The position numbers and the translations under genes were made by a program. Source: a bacterium (GTDB lineage Bacteria > Verrucomicrobiota > Verrucomicrobiia > Limisphaerales > J093). Taken from it: a DNA stretch of 39,931 bases. This document shows, one piece after another, positions 25,576 to 34,099 of the stretch (position 1 is its first letter; each line of letters opens with the position of its first letter). The stretch spans positions 1 through 39,931 of the forward strand of contig JAKANS010000035.1 of assembly GCA_021823625.1 (NCBI GenBank), read 5' to 3'. The notes beneath the pieces were generated by a model, which saw only the letters and a list, made by a program, of their open reading frames with translations, searched no databases and was not told the origin of the DNA.

Positions 25576-27270
25576 GTGCGCGTTTTCCTGGATTACAACC
25601 CGTGGGATACCCAGACGCGCCGTGAAGGCCAGGACGACTTGGATGCGCTGGTCACGATGGCGGCAGCGCTTGCCGCCGACGGCCTGTTCCTCGACACAAT
25701 GGATCGCGGGGCGGAGGCGTTCCGGGCCAAGCTTGACGCTGCTCGCCCCGGCGTGGCGCTCGAAAGCGAGGGTGCCCTGCCGTTGGAGCGCGTTCGCGAC
25801 CATCATTTGAGCTGGGCGCAGTGGTTCGACGACAGCGAGGCCCCAGGCGTGCTCCGTAACAAGCGGTTCGAGCGCCGCCACCAGCAGCACCAGATCAAAC
25901 GCTGGGACCACGACCACACCGGCGAAATCCACGCCGCCTGGATGAACGGCAGCGGAATGCTGATTTGGGAAAACGTCTTCGGCACCTGGAATGGCTGGTG
26001 CGACCGCGACAAGTCCATTTTGCGCTCGATGCTGCCGATCCAGCGCCGTTACGCCGCCTGGTTTTCCGGCGAAAACTGGACTCCGTTGGTTCCGACCCGC
26101 CAGGCCGGACTTTACGCCAGCCGGTGGGAATCGGCGGGCGTCCGGGTCTGGACCTTGGTAAACCGCACTGAAGACGACGTGAAGGGCGAGTTGTTCGAGG
26201 CGCCTTTCGGTGATGGCGAGCATGTCTGGGACGCCATCATTGGCCAGCCCGCGATGGTGGGGCGCCCGATGGCGGCACGCCCGGAGCGCCCCGACCCGGC
26301 CAGCGCGGCGCCGGTCATGCCCGTGGTAGGTTTCGTGCCGCCGCGTGGCCTCGGCTGTTTCGTTGCCGGACGGCCGGAGGCGATGGGCGCGGACTTCACC
26401 GACTTCCTAGCCAGCCAGCGCGAAATCCTGAAGCGCGCCAACTGGAGCACCCGCTTTCCGGAGCGCCGGGCTGTCTTGCGCAAATCGCCAGCCACAGTGC
26501 CGATTGCACGCGTGAAACTGCCGGCAGGCATGGTCGCGATCGACGGCGGCAAGGTGCGGATGAAAACCGAGTTCCGCGTTCGCGAATGCGGGTTTTACGA
26601 ATCCACGGACGCGCATTTCAACACGCGGTTTCCGCCGCTGCACCAGCCGATCACGTTCGAACGCGAAGTGGAACTGAAGCCGTTTGCCTTGGACCTCACG
26701 CCGGTCACCAACGCGCGCTTCGCGGAATTTCTCCGGGCCAGCGGCTACCGCCCCCTCCACGCGCATTGCTTCCTCGCGCACTGGATCGATGGCGCGCCGC
26801 CGCCTGGCAAGGCGGAGCACCCGGTCGTGTACGTGGATCTCGACGATGCGCGGGCCTTCGCGCGCTGGGCGGGCAAGCGCCTGCCCACGGAAGCCGAATG
26901 GCAGTACGCCGCGCAAGGCAGCGACGGCCGCCGGTATCCGTGGGGCGCGACGATGGAACCGGGTCGCTGCAACGGGGGCGAAACCGGCGATACCACGCCG
27001 GTGCAGGCGTTCCCGGAAGGCCGCTCGCCGTTTGGGTGTTTCGACATGTGCGGCAACGTCTGGCAGTGGACCGAGAGCGAACGCAGCGACGGCCGGACGC
27101 GGTTTGCGATCCTGCGGGGCGGGAGCTTTTACCGGCACGGCGGTTCGGCGTGGTACTTCGACGAAGGGCCACAACCCGCCAACTTCGCCGCGAAGGCACT
27201 GTTGTCGTGGCCCGGACTGGATCGCTGCGCGACCGTCGGTTTTCGCTGTGCCGTCGATCTCGCGACCTGA
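25576..27270 (+). CDS. C-terminal part of split protein: glycosidase-like domain plus SUMF1 domain
   Basis: 564 residues in the same frame as 25066-25560, beyond the TAA. The first 270 or so residues look like the rest of a TIM-barrel glycosidase-like domain (LDYNPWDTQ, DGLFLDTMDRG, ESEGALPL, MLIWENVFGTWNGW), with no family I can name. The last 260 residues are a formylglycine-generating-enzyme/SUMF1 domain: LDLTPVTNARFAEFL, RWAGKRLPTEAEWQYAAQG, GRCNGGETG, FGCFDMCGNVWQWTE, RGGSFYRHG, VGFRCAVD. Active copper-site cysteines of true FGE are not obvious, so a binding or structural role is likely. The GTG at 25576 is the first possible in-frame start after the stop, but separate translation would lack a signal peptide. 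Confidence 0.8.
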   Translation: MRVFLDYNPWDTQTRREGQDDLDALVTMAAALAADGLFLDTMDRGAEAFRAKLDAARPGVALESEGALPLERVRDHHLSWAQWFDDSEAPGVLRNKRFERRHQQHQIKRWDHDHTGEIHAAWMNGSGMLIWENVFGTWNGWCDRDKSILRSMLPIQRRYAAWFSGENWTPLVPTRQAGLYASRWESAGVRVWTLVNRTEDDVKGELFEAPFGDGEHVWDAIIGQPAMVGRPMAARPERPDPASAAPVMPVVGFVPPRGLGCFVAGRPEAMGADFTDFLASQREILKRANWSTRFPERRAVLRKSPATVPIARVKLPAGMVAIDGGKVRMKTEFRVRECGFYESTDAHFNTRFPPLHQPITFEREVELKPFALDLTPVTNARFAEFLRASGYRPLHAHCFLAHWIDGAPPPGKAEHPVVYVDLDDARAFARWAGKRLPTEAEWQYAAQGSDGRRYPWGATMEPGRCNGGETGDTTPVQAFPEGRSPFGCFDMCGNVWQWTESERSDGRTRFAILRGGSFYRHGGSAWYFDEGPQPANFAAKALLSWPGLDRCATVGFRCAVDLAT

Positions 27271-27386
27271 ACCGATCAGATCACTCGCCACCTGCGAATC
27301 GAAGAGCCGCGGGAAAAGTTCTTCTTTGCGCTCGTTGGTTGACCCGCATCAAAGCGTCGCCGGCCGGGTTTCGCTAAATTGATTTG

Positions 27387-27965
27387 ATGAACGGAACTGT
27401 GAACGACCGCGAGATCGACGTCCGCACACTGCCTGGCCGAAATCGGCATGCGACGATCTTCGCGACCTGGAACGCCCTCGAGGCGGACGCAGCCATGCTG
27501 CTCGTGAACGACCACGACCCCGTGCCGCTTTACTACCAGTTCGCCTGCGAGCATGGCGGGACGTTTCGCTGGGAGTACCTGGAGCAGGGTCCCGAGACCT
27601 GGCGGGTGCGGATCACCAAAGGTCCGTTTGCCGACCCCGGCTACGTGCCCACGGCGAAAAGGGCGCGGCCGGAGCCGGCTCCTTCGCAAGCCACCGCGCC
27701 GGTCGTGCTCGACGTGCGCCCGATTTTCGCGCGTGGCGAAACGCCCTGCGACGCCATCGACACCGCCGTCGCGAGCGTCGCGCCGGGCCAGTCGCTGATG
27801 TTGCTCGTGCCGTTCGAGCCAGTGCCGCTCTATGCGAAGTTGCGCGCCCAGGGTTTCACGAGCCAAACCGAGCAACTCGACGACGGCACCTGGCGGATCC
27901 AGTTTTTGCGCGGACAAGACGCAACTTCGCCGGTGAAGGTCGCGTGCGGTTGCGGGTACGATTGA
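27387..27965 (+). CDS. tandem DUF2249 protein
   Basis: A 192-residue cytoplasmic protein with two DUF2249 domains. The first is at about 9-80 (IDVRTLPGRNRHATIFATW, LLVNDHDPVPLYYQF, FRWEYLEQGPETWRVRI). The second is at about 105-185 (VLDVRPIFARGETPC, LLVPFEPVPLYAKLRAQGFT, QLDDGTWRIQFLRG). The repeated DVR-x-G-P..L.. and HDP/FEPVPLY motifs are the family hallmarks. The family is often found near nitrogen-oxide or redox proteins, but no such genes are here. Function unassigned. A TTG one codon earlier is a less likely start. A decayed copy of its 3' third is at 30477-30686. Confidence 0.85.
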   Translation: MNGTVNDREIDVRTLPGRNRHATIFATWNALEADAAMLLVNDHDPVPLYYQFACEHGGTFRWEYLEQGPETWRVRITKGPFADPGYVPTAKRARPEPAPSQATAPVVLDVRPIFARGETPCDAIDTAVASVAPGQSLMLLVPFEPVPLYAKLRAQGFTSQTEQLDDGTWRIQFLRGQDATSPVKVACGCGYD

Positions 27966-28152
27966 GCCGGGTGGCACAGCCGCCATCAGTCGTGGCTCCC
28001 TCCGGCGGTGGCCGTGCAAACGGCTGCGCAAACGGTCGGTTGCCTTGGTTTGGCGCCCGCCCTAGCCTCGGGGCGGCATGGGCCTGCCCGGACTCAAGTC
28101 AAATTCTGATCTCGCCAAGTACTCGCTCCTGAAGCCAGGCGCGGCGGCGGCG
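27762..28152 (+). repeat. segmental duplication, intact copy
   Basis: This segment covers the 3' end of the DUF2249 gene, the following gap and the start of the capK-like fragment. It matches 30477-30880. Clear shared stretches include GTTTCACGAGCCAAACC (27853-27869, one mismatch) and the phrase GATCTCGCCA-GTACTCGC-CCTGAAGCC. Confidence 0.72.
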
Positions 28153-28518
28153 TTTCGCCTGGCGTTGCGGAACGAGCGCCTTTCGGCGGACGAACTGGAG
28201 GCGGTGTATTGGAGCCGCCTGCGCGCGCTGCTCGAATACACTTATCGAAAGACGCGGTATTACCGCCGCCGTTTTGAGGAGCCGGGTCCGCGACCCGACG
28301 AGATCCGCAACGCAAACGACTTCGCCGGCGTGCCGGTGTTGACCCGACAGGATCTGCACGACCGCGCCCCCGACCTGGTCTCCGTGGACGCCCGGCCGCG
28401 CGATCTGAACCGGGTCACGACCGGCGGCAGCATGGAGCGTCCGGCCAGGGTGTACCACCAACGCGACGTGTCGCGCGCCGTCCCAGAACTGAACGAGTTA
28501 TCGCCATGGTGGCCTTGA
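28078..28518 (+). pseudogene. N-terminal fragment of a CapK/PaaK-like AMP ligase
   Basis: 146 residues that begin like CapK/phenylacetate-CoA ligase-type adenylate-forming proteins from capsule loci: RLRALLEYTYRKTRYYRRRF, then NDFAGVPVLTRQDLHDRAPD, then the start of the nucleotide-binding motif VTTGGSMERPARVYHQRDVSR. Intact relatives run to about 430 residues. Here the frame stops after PELNELSPWWP, so everything past the first quarter is missing. The end overlaps the next gene by 13 bp. The first 20 residues fall in the duplicated segment, so the true start is unsure. A broken gene of the polysaccharide cluster. Confidence 0.7.
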
Positions 28519-29762
28519 AGCTTCTTGTCTTCGCCCACACGCCCCCGCCTCATCACGGGCAGAGTTACATGGTCAAGTTGATGCTTGACGGCTTGGGCGG
28601 CAACGAGGGGGGCGCTGTTGCTCAACTCCGCGAGGCGCCGGGCTCCGCGGTCGTCTGTTACCACGTGGACGCGCGGCTCTCTGCCGACTTGGAAGACGTG
28701 GGCCAGGCCCGTCTTGGCAAGCTCCTGCCGCTGGTGCGGTATTGCTGCCGTGCTTGGTATTACAGGTTCCGGCATGGCGTGCGGCATTTTTACTATATTC
28801 CCGCCCCAAGTGTCCGCGCGCCGCTCTATCGTGACTGGATCGTCATGGCGCTGTGCCGCCCGGTCTTTTCGAGGGTTATCTTCCATTGGCACGCCTCCGG
28901 CCTGGGCACGTGGCTCGACGCGCAAGCCAGACCGTGGGAGCGGTGGTTGAGCCGGCTTCTGCTTGGCCGGGCGGATCTGAGTCTGGTTTTGGGCGACCAT
29001 TACCGCCAGGACGTGCAGGGTTTGTCGCCAAAGAAGGTGGCGTTGGTCCCGAACGGCATTCCGGATCCCTGCCCGGACTTCGAGCGGGCGGTTTGGCCAC
29101 GGCGCCTGGCCAGGTCGCAAATCCGCGCGGCCCTTCTGTCCGACACCCAACCCGACGCTGGCACGATGCGGCGGGCCGGCGAAGCTCCGCAGGTGTTCCG
29201 GGTGCTGTTCCTCAGCACGTGCGCGCGCGAGAAAGGCGTGTTCGATGCCGTCGAGGCTGCCGCTGGGCTCAACCGGCAACTGGCGCAAGAGCGGGCTCCG
29301 TGGCGGGTCCGATTGACAGTGGCGGGTAAATTCGGCCGCGAGGAAGACCGGCAGGCGCTCACAAGGATTCTCGACCGTGAGTTGAACACGGCTTTCGCCA
29401 GCCAAAAACTTTGCGACTATGTGGGTTTTGTCAACGGGGCCGAGAAGACCCGCCTGTACGTGGAAAGCGACTGCTTTTGCTTTCCCACTTTCTACCCATT
29501 CGAAGTTCAGCCGGTAAGCCTCCTGGAAGCCATGGCGTTCGGACTCCCGGTGGTGACCACCCGGTGGCGCGGCCTGCCGGAATTCCTGCCCCCCGGCTAT
29601 CCCGGCGTGGTCGATGTCGGAGCGCCGGACCAGATCGCGCAAGCGCTGCGACAGGCGGCGACCGCCCCGCCTGATCACGCCCTGCGGACGCACTTCCAAA
29701 CGCACTTCACCGTGGAACGTTTCATGAGCCGCTTGGTGGAAGCGCTGCGCGAGGTGGAATGA
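28506..29762 (+). CDS. GT4-type glycosyltransferase
   Basis: A 418-residue GT-B fold glycosyltransferase. The N-terminal half has LLVFAHTPPPHHGQSYM and the acceptor-side HWHASGLGTWL. The C-terminal nucleotide-sugar half has VLFLSTCAREKGVFDAVEAA, VAGKFG, YVGFVNGAEKTRLY, and the retaining-GT4 E-x7-E motif in FEVQPVSLLEAMAFGLPVV. It probably adds a hexose to a lipid-linked exopolysaccharide precursor at the inner face of the membrane. Donor and acceptor cannot be told. The ATG at 28506 lies inside the end of the truncated CapK-like frame. Confidence 0.9.
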   Translation: MVALKLLVFAHTPPPHHGQSYMVKLMLDGLGGNEGGAVAQLREAPGSAVVCYHVDARLSADLEDVGQARLGKLLPLVRYCCRAWYYRFRHGVRHFYYIPAPSVRAPLYRDWIVMALCRPVFSRVIFHWHASGLGTWLDAQARPWERWLSRLLLGRADLSLVLGDHYRQDVQGLSPKKVALVPNGIPDPCPDFERAVWPRRLARSQIRAALLSDTQPDAGTMRRAGEAPQVFRVLFLSTCAREKGVFDAVEAAAGLNRQLAQERAPWRVRLTVAGKFGREEDRQALTRILDRELNTAFASQKLCDYVGFVNGAEKTRLYVESDCFCFPTFYPFEVQPVSLLEAMAFGLPVVTTRWRGLPEFLPPGYPGVVDVGAPDQIAQALRQAATAPPDHALRTHFQTHFTVERFMSRLVEALREVE

Positions 29763-30476
29763 GCCCGGCGCGATGGAACTCACGATCCCCGGGCTGCGCT
29801 CAAGTTCGCTGAGGCCCAGGCCGCATTTCCGCGCGCCCCGGCGTGGGCACAGGCAGCGGCTTGGGGGTCCGTCAGCCTGGTGCCCCCACGGTTAGCCACC
29901 GCCAACAGCGCTCCCTTCGGAATCGCTTTGTTGACCGCATACGGACTGCGCCAACCGCCGTGGCCAGCGTTGTGTTCGGCCACGCACCCCTAACGACTGG
30001 CGGCCGCGTAACCGCAGCCAGCAGCCTGTCGGCCTGACCGCAACGAGCCTTCGAGCCCGAGTCGAATGCGCCGAGTGCGCCGGAGTTCGTTAGGTAACCT
30101 TTGTTCCACCTCGACCGGCACACGCTCCATTTGCTCCCGCCCCACGTCCGCGACAGCCCCCCGACCGCCGCGGCCACTTCGTTCTCGACGCCGTCGGGAT
30201 GCTCGACCTCTGCCCGACTTCCGCGCCGGCGCGCAGATCCCGCCCGCCCCGTTATGGTGGGCCTGCGCATCTAATCCTACGCCGGCGCGGCCTTCAAGAC
30301 CCGGCACACCGGCAGGCAGGTCGAGCAGGCCACCCACGCGAGCGTCCCCGAGCGCCGGCCGATCGCTGACACCCTTTGTACCTTCCGTCGCCAGAACCAG
30401 ACCCTCTTCACCGAGTGCCCCGTCACCCCCCTGCAACTGGCCCGTGCGCTACAATCGGCGAAGTTCGGCCAGGTCC
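29763..30476. other. long gap, no intact gene
   Basis: About 700 bp with open but unconvincing frames on both strands, stops in each within about 200-600 bp, and no domain I recognise. It is flanked on the right by a decayed DUF2249 copy, so it may be dead sequence left from rearrangement. A minus-strand frame at 29780-29983 reads protein-like but too short and unplaced to call. Confidence 0.45.
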
Positions 30477-30686
30477 ACTGTCGCGACCGTTGCGAGCGTG
30501 GCGTCCGGCCGGTGGCCGGGGTTGGCCTTGCCGTTCGAACTGGTGCCGTTGTACGGAAAGGTGCGTGCTCGAGGCTTTACGAGCCAAACCACGCAACTCG
30601 ACGACGGCACCTTGCGGATCGAGTTTACGTGCGGCGAAGCTTCAACTTCGCCGGGTAAGGTCGCTTGCCGTCGCGGCCACGATTGA
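30477..30686 (+). pseudogene. decayed 3' copy of the DUF2249 gene
   Basis: The end reads FELVPLYGKVRARGFTSQTT, QLDDGTLRIEF and SPGKVACRRGHD followed by a stop. The intact gene has FEPVPLYAKLRAQGFTSQTE, QLDDGTWRIQF and SPVKVACGCGYD. Upstream of that the copy loses frame relative to the original (VATVASVAS versus VASVAP). No start or N-terminal domain is present. Confidence 0.8.
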
Positions 30687-30880
30687 TCCGGGGAGGCGCG
30701 GCCGATACCGGGCGCGACGCTCTGCGGCGGCGGCGCGAACGCGCAAATGGTCGGTGTCAAATGGTCGGTTGCTTTGGATTGGCTCCCGTCGTAGCTCCGC
30801 CGTGGCATGGCTTGGATGGACTCATATTGGAAATTGATCTCGCCAGGTACTCGCACCTGAAGCCGGTCGCGGCGGAGGCG
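30477..30880 (+). repeat. segmental duplication, decayed copy
   Basis: Second copy of the 27762-28152 segment: DUF2249 3' end, the intergenic CAAATGGTCGGTTGCTTTGG block and the LARYSHLKPVAAEA coding remnant of the capK-like start. Similarity ends near 30880. It lies about 2.7 kb from the first copy, in the same orientation. The rest up to the 31095 start (30881-31094) holds nothing recognisable. Confidence 0.72.
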
Positions 30881-31094
30881 AAGGAGCCACGGACCCGGTT
30901 CCACGCGACCTTGCGTTGCGAAAAAATGGGGTTGAACTGGGTGCCGTGTGGCGGGAAAGATCGACGGCGGCGGGGGCAACGCGGCAGAACGGGGCGAAAA
31001 GAGTTGCCACGCCGCGCGAAATGGGGGAAAAGGCGACGGAATCCGCTGTTTCCCTTGAAAATCGGTCCACGCTGGTGACGACGAAGAATAAAGC

Positions 31095-32636
31095 ATGTCA
31101 ACTTTGGTGATCGACAGTCGGCTGAAGCTGCAGCTCCTGCTTTGGTATGCGGTGATAGCGCTGGCGCTGCTGGTGCTGGGGGTTAATCTCGCCACCAATC
31201 AGTTTTTCATGGCTCTGTTGGTGGCCGGCATGTTGTGGGTCGTCATGCTACCCTACCACGCGCAACTGTCGACGCGGCTGGCGATTGCCACCTTCAGCTC
31301 GGCATTCATTATCCCGTTCCTGCCGGGCCGCATGTATCTCTGGGAATTGGCGTCGTTGTTGGGCTGGACGGGCGTGCTCGTTGCCTTTTCTCTGCGACGC
31401 TATCCCGCCGGCTTGGGCCAGACGCTGCGCAGAAACAAATGGATTTTCATTGGCGCCGCCCTTTATTGCGTGGTGCTGCTGGTAACGATGAAGGCGCGTG
31501 GCGTGGGGCTGCGCGTGCTTGGCTCCAGCCAGATGGGCGGCCGTTTTTACTTCCAACAGATGATTTGCGCGGTCTTTCCGCTCCTCTTCGTCCTCTGCCC
31601 GATGAAGGAGAAAACGTTTGTCCGGCTGTTCGTCCTCCAATGCTTGTTGTCCGGCACCTATATCGTCTCGGACCTGGCCTATACTCATTACGGCGGGACC
31701 GTGAACAGATACTTGCTCACATTTCTGGAGGTGCCGGGCGACGCCGCAAATTTCGAGCGTCAGGCGGAAAACTTTGGCATCCGACGGTTCCAATCGCTTT
31801 CCTTTGCCGGCCAGGGCTTCATCTTCGCCCTCCTGGTGTTCCATAATCTGCGGGATTTCATCGGGCGACGATCCGTCTGGCTGGCTCCCACCACGCTCCT
31901 GATTATCGGCATGACGCTCTTGAGCGGTCACCGGATGGCGCTGATCAGCATTGGATCCATTGTGATCATCTGCGCGCTCGCGCAACGTTTCCTGCGCCTC
32001 CGAAATCTGGTGGTGGGCGGCGCGTTGTTGGGGGTCCTCCTCCTGCTCGTGTATGCGTTCCCCGAACGTCTGCCGCGGGCCGGCCAGCGGGCGTTGTCCT
32101 TCCTGCCCGGCCTCCAGGTGGACAGCCAGGTGGCGACGGACGCCTACGGCACTTTGGCCACCCGCCAGGAGTTGTTCCGCCTCGGTTGGGACATGATTCC
32201 CCAATATTTCTGGATTGGCCGCGGCTTTTCCAATGCCGCCTACGGGGAGAATTTCTCGGCTTACGAGTTTGACCAAACCATCGCCGCACACCTGGCCATG
32301 GGCCGGTTCTACAATGGTTTCATCGGGTTGATGGTCAACACGGGTGTCTTTGGCTTTTTGTGCATGGCCATTTTCATCTCGGGGGGCTTGTTGTCAGCGT
32401 CTCGAGTCATCCGCCATGTCCGCCGCTACGGGTCTAATGACAATTTCTCGCGCGTCAGCGCCTTGGTGGCGAGTTTGTACATTTTTGGCGTCATTGCCTT
32501 CCTCTTCCTGCACGGCGACAGCGAATATGCCATGAAGAGTTTTTCCCTGCTGATAGGAATGCTCCTCATGATTGAACGCCTTCTAAACCAACGTCTGGGA
32601 GGCAGCACACCGGACGCGGGCAGTCAAGCGGTCTAG
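31095..32636 (+). CDS. O-antigen ligase/polymerase-like membrane protein
   Basis: A 513-residue inner-membrane protein with about ten to twelve hydrophobic segments, for example LLLWYAVIALALLVLGVNLA, AIATFSSAFIIPFL, LIIGMTLLSGHRMALISIGS and GALLGVLLLLVYAF. The long periplasmic loop before the last helices contains RLGWDMIPQYFWIGRGFSNA, the R..G...P..GxG pattern of the Wzy/WaaL (O-antigen ligase) family. It should polymerise or transfer lipid-linked glycan units. Sequence cannot separate the two activities. The position between glycosyltransferases favours exopolysaccharide polymerase. The next gene starts 12 bp after its stop. Confidence 0.85.
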   Translation: MSTLVIDSRLKLQLLLWYAVIALALLVLGVNLATNQFFMALLVAGMLWVVMLPYHAQLSTRLAIATFSSAFIIPFLPGRMYLWELASLLGWTGVLVAFSLRRYPAGLGQTLRRNKWIFIGAALYCVVLLVTMKARGVGLRVLGSSQMGGRFYFQQMICAVFPLLFVLCPMKEKTFVRLFVLQCLLSGTYIVSDLAYTHYGGTVNRYLLTFLEVPGDAANFERQAENFGIRRFQSLSFAGQGFIFALLVFHNLRDFIGRRSVWLAPTTLLIIGMTLLSGHRMALISIGSIVIICALAQRFLRLRNLVVGGALLGVLLLLVYAFPERLPRAGQRALSFLPGLQVDSQVATDAYGTLATRQELFRLGWDMIPQYFWIGRGFSNAAYGENFSAYEFDQTIAAHLAMGRFYNGFIGLMVNTGVFGFLCMAIFISGGLLSASRVIRHVRRYGSNDNFSRVSALVASLYIFGVIAFLFLHGDSEYAMKSFSLLIGMLLMIERLLNQRLGGSTPDAGSQAV

Positions 32637-32647
32637 GCGGGCCGGGC

Positions 32648-33775
32648 ATGCGAGTGCTTCACATCCTCGGCGCGACGGACGATACCGGCGGCATCCTCTC
32701 CGTCATCCGCAATCTGCAGACCGCCACGGCGCCTCGGGGAGTCCAACACCTCGTCTGGGTCAACAGCGCTTACCACGAGGTCCGGCGGCCGTCGCTGACC
32801 TATCGCCTGAGCCCAGGTTTCATTGCCGAATCCCCCAATCCGGTCCGTCTATTGTGCAGCGGACTGCGTGCTTGGCGAGAACTCAAGCAGATCGAGCGCG
32901 ACGGAAGATTCGACGTGTTGCACGCGCACTCGCGGGGTGGGTTAGTCTGCGCGATGGCCGTGGCAAGCCTCGACAGGCGCCCGGTCCTGTTCACCAGCCA
33001 TGCCCGTGGCCGGCGTGTCTGGCTCTATCGAGTGGCGGCGGCTTTACCGCGGCTTCACATGGTTTTTCTTGCCCATGACATGGCGCGACATTACGGCCTA
33101 ATTGAGCGATGGCCGAAAAGGTCAATTATTAGCTCCTCCTGTGCTGAAGTGTTTTTTGAACACCCCCTAGGACAGCGTCATTCTTGGCCGATATCCCACC
33201 GGCGGTTGCGCCTGATCGGCGTCGGCAACTTGGTCCGCTGGAAACAATGGGATCTGGTGTTAAAGGCCCTGCGCTTGTTGCCAGCCGACGCCAAGAAGCA
33301 GGTGGAGTTTAGTCTCTGGGGTCCCACATTAACGGCAGATGCAGATTCGGAACAGTTCGCCCGGGAATTGCGTGATTTCGTGCAGGCCAATTCCTTGGAG
33401 GAACAAGTGAAATTCTGCGGCCCGACGAACGACGTTCTCGCTTGCATGAAAAACGGCGATTGGTTGGTTCATCCCACGACGAACGAACCCTTGGGCATTG
33501 TAATTATCGAGGCCTTGGCCCTTGGTATCCCCGCGATTGTTTCACGCAGCGGCGGTCCCGCCGAAATTGTCATCCCCGGAAAGACGGGACTTCATTTTGC
33601 CGCTAACTCTGCTGAGAATCTGGCGGGGAAAATACTCGAGGTTCTACGCGGTGAGGTGGGTATTTTGAATCCAGCCGAAATCCGTGAGAGTGTCCGGAAC
33701 CGGAGCGGGAGCGCCGTGACAAACGCATACTGCCGGCTATACGACGAGATTGTCCACGGTCAGGCCAAACGGTGA
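32648..33775 (+). CDS. GT4-type glycosyltransferase
   Basis: A 375-residue GT-B fold enzyme. It starts MRVLHILGATDDTGGILSVI with the glycine-rich loop of family 4, has HAHSRGGLVCAMA and FTSHARGRRVWL in the acceptor half, and LRLIGVGNLVRWKQWDLVLK, VKFCGPTNDVLACM and EPLGIVIIEALALGIPAIVS in the donor half. The last segment is the E-x7-E site. Donor and acceptor unknown. It follows the polymerase gene by 12 bp and is probably in one transcript with it. Base composition in the second half is lower in GC than the flanking core genes. Confidence 0.92.
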   Translation: MRVLHILGATDDTGGILSVIRNLQTATAPRGVQHLVWVNSAYHEVRRPSLTYRLSPGFIAESPNPVRLLCSGLRAWRELKQIERDGRFDVLHAHSRGGLVCAMAVASLDRRPVLFTSHARGRRVWLYRVAAALPRLHMVFLAHDMARHYGLIERWPKRSIISSSCAEVFFEHPLGQRHSWPISHRRLRLIGVGNLVRWKQWDLVLKALRLLPADAKKQVEFSLWGPTLTADADSEQFARELRDFVQANSLEEQVKFCGPTNDVLACMKNGDWLVHPTTNEPLGIVIIEALALGIPAIVSRSGGPAEIVIPGKTGLHFAANSAENLAGKILEVLRGEVGILNPAEIRESVRNRSGSAVTNAYCRLYDEIVHGQAKR

Positions 33776-34099
33776 ACGCGCGGTTGTCCCTCTGCTGATC
33801 GGTGACGGACCTGCACTTCCGCAAACGTGCGCTCCTGTTTGCCCGCGCGGGATCCGTCCTTGGTGGCGGAACACGATACCGCCATCGGCAGCGGCGCGTG
33901 AGTTGATAGCGCGCTGGCAAGATCTTGGCCCCGCCCGCCAAACCGTGCTGGCCGCCACGATTCTGGGTTCGCCCTGCGGAATGAAGAAGGGGGCCGGAGC
34001 GTTTGGCCAGGCCCATCGGCTTCCCAGCCGGCCAAGCCAGGTGCGTTCCTGACGATTTGACTCGACGTGGGGTGGTCGTGATGTAATGAGATCTAGCGT
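33776..34099. other. intergenic region, no supported gene
   Basis: About 320 bp between two glycosyltransferase genes. Frames open across it on both strands do not resemble any family I know and are rich in Arg, Pro and Gly. No repeat or hairpin stands out. Confidence 0.45.

Noticed and set aside
30449..31198. 249-codon minus-strand frame across the gap before the polymerase gene
   Set aside because: It overlaps the decayed DUF2249 copy and the polymerase start and shows no family resemblance.
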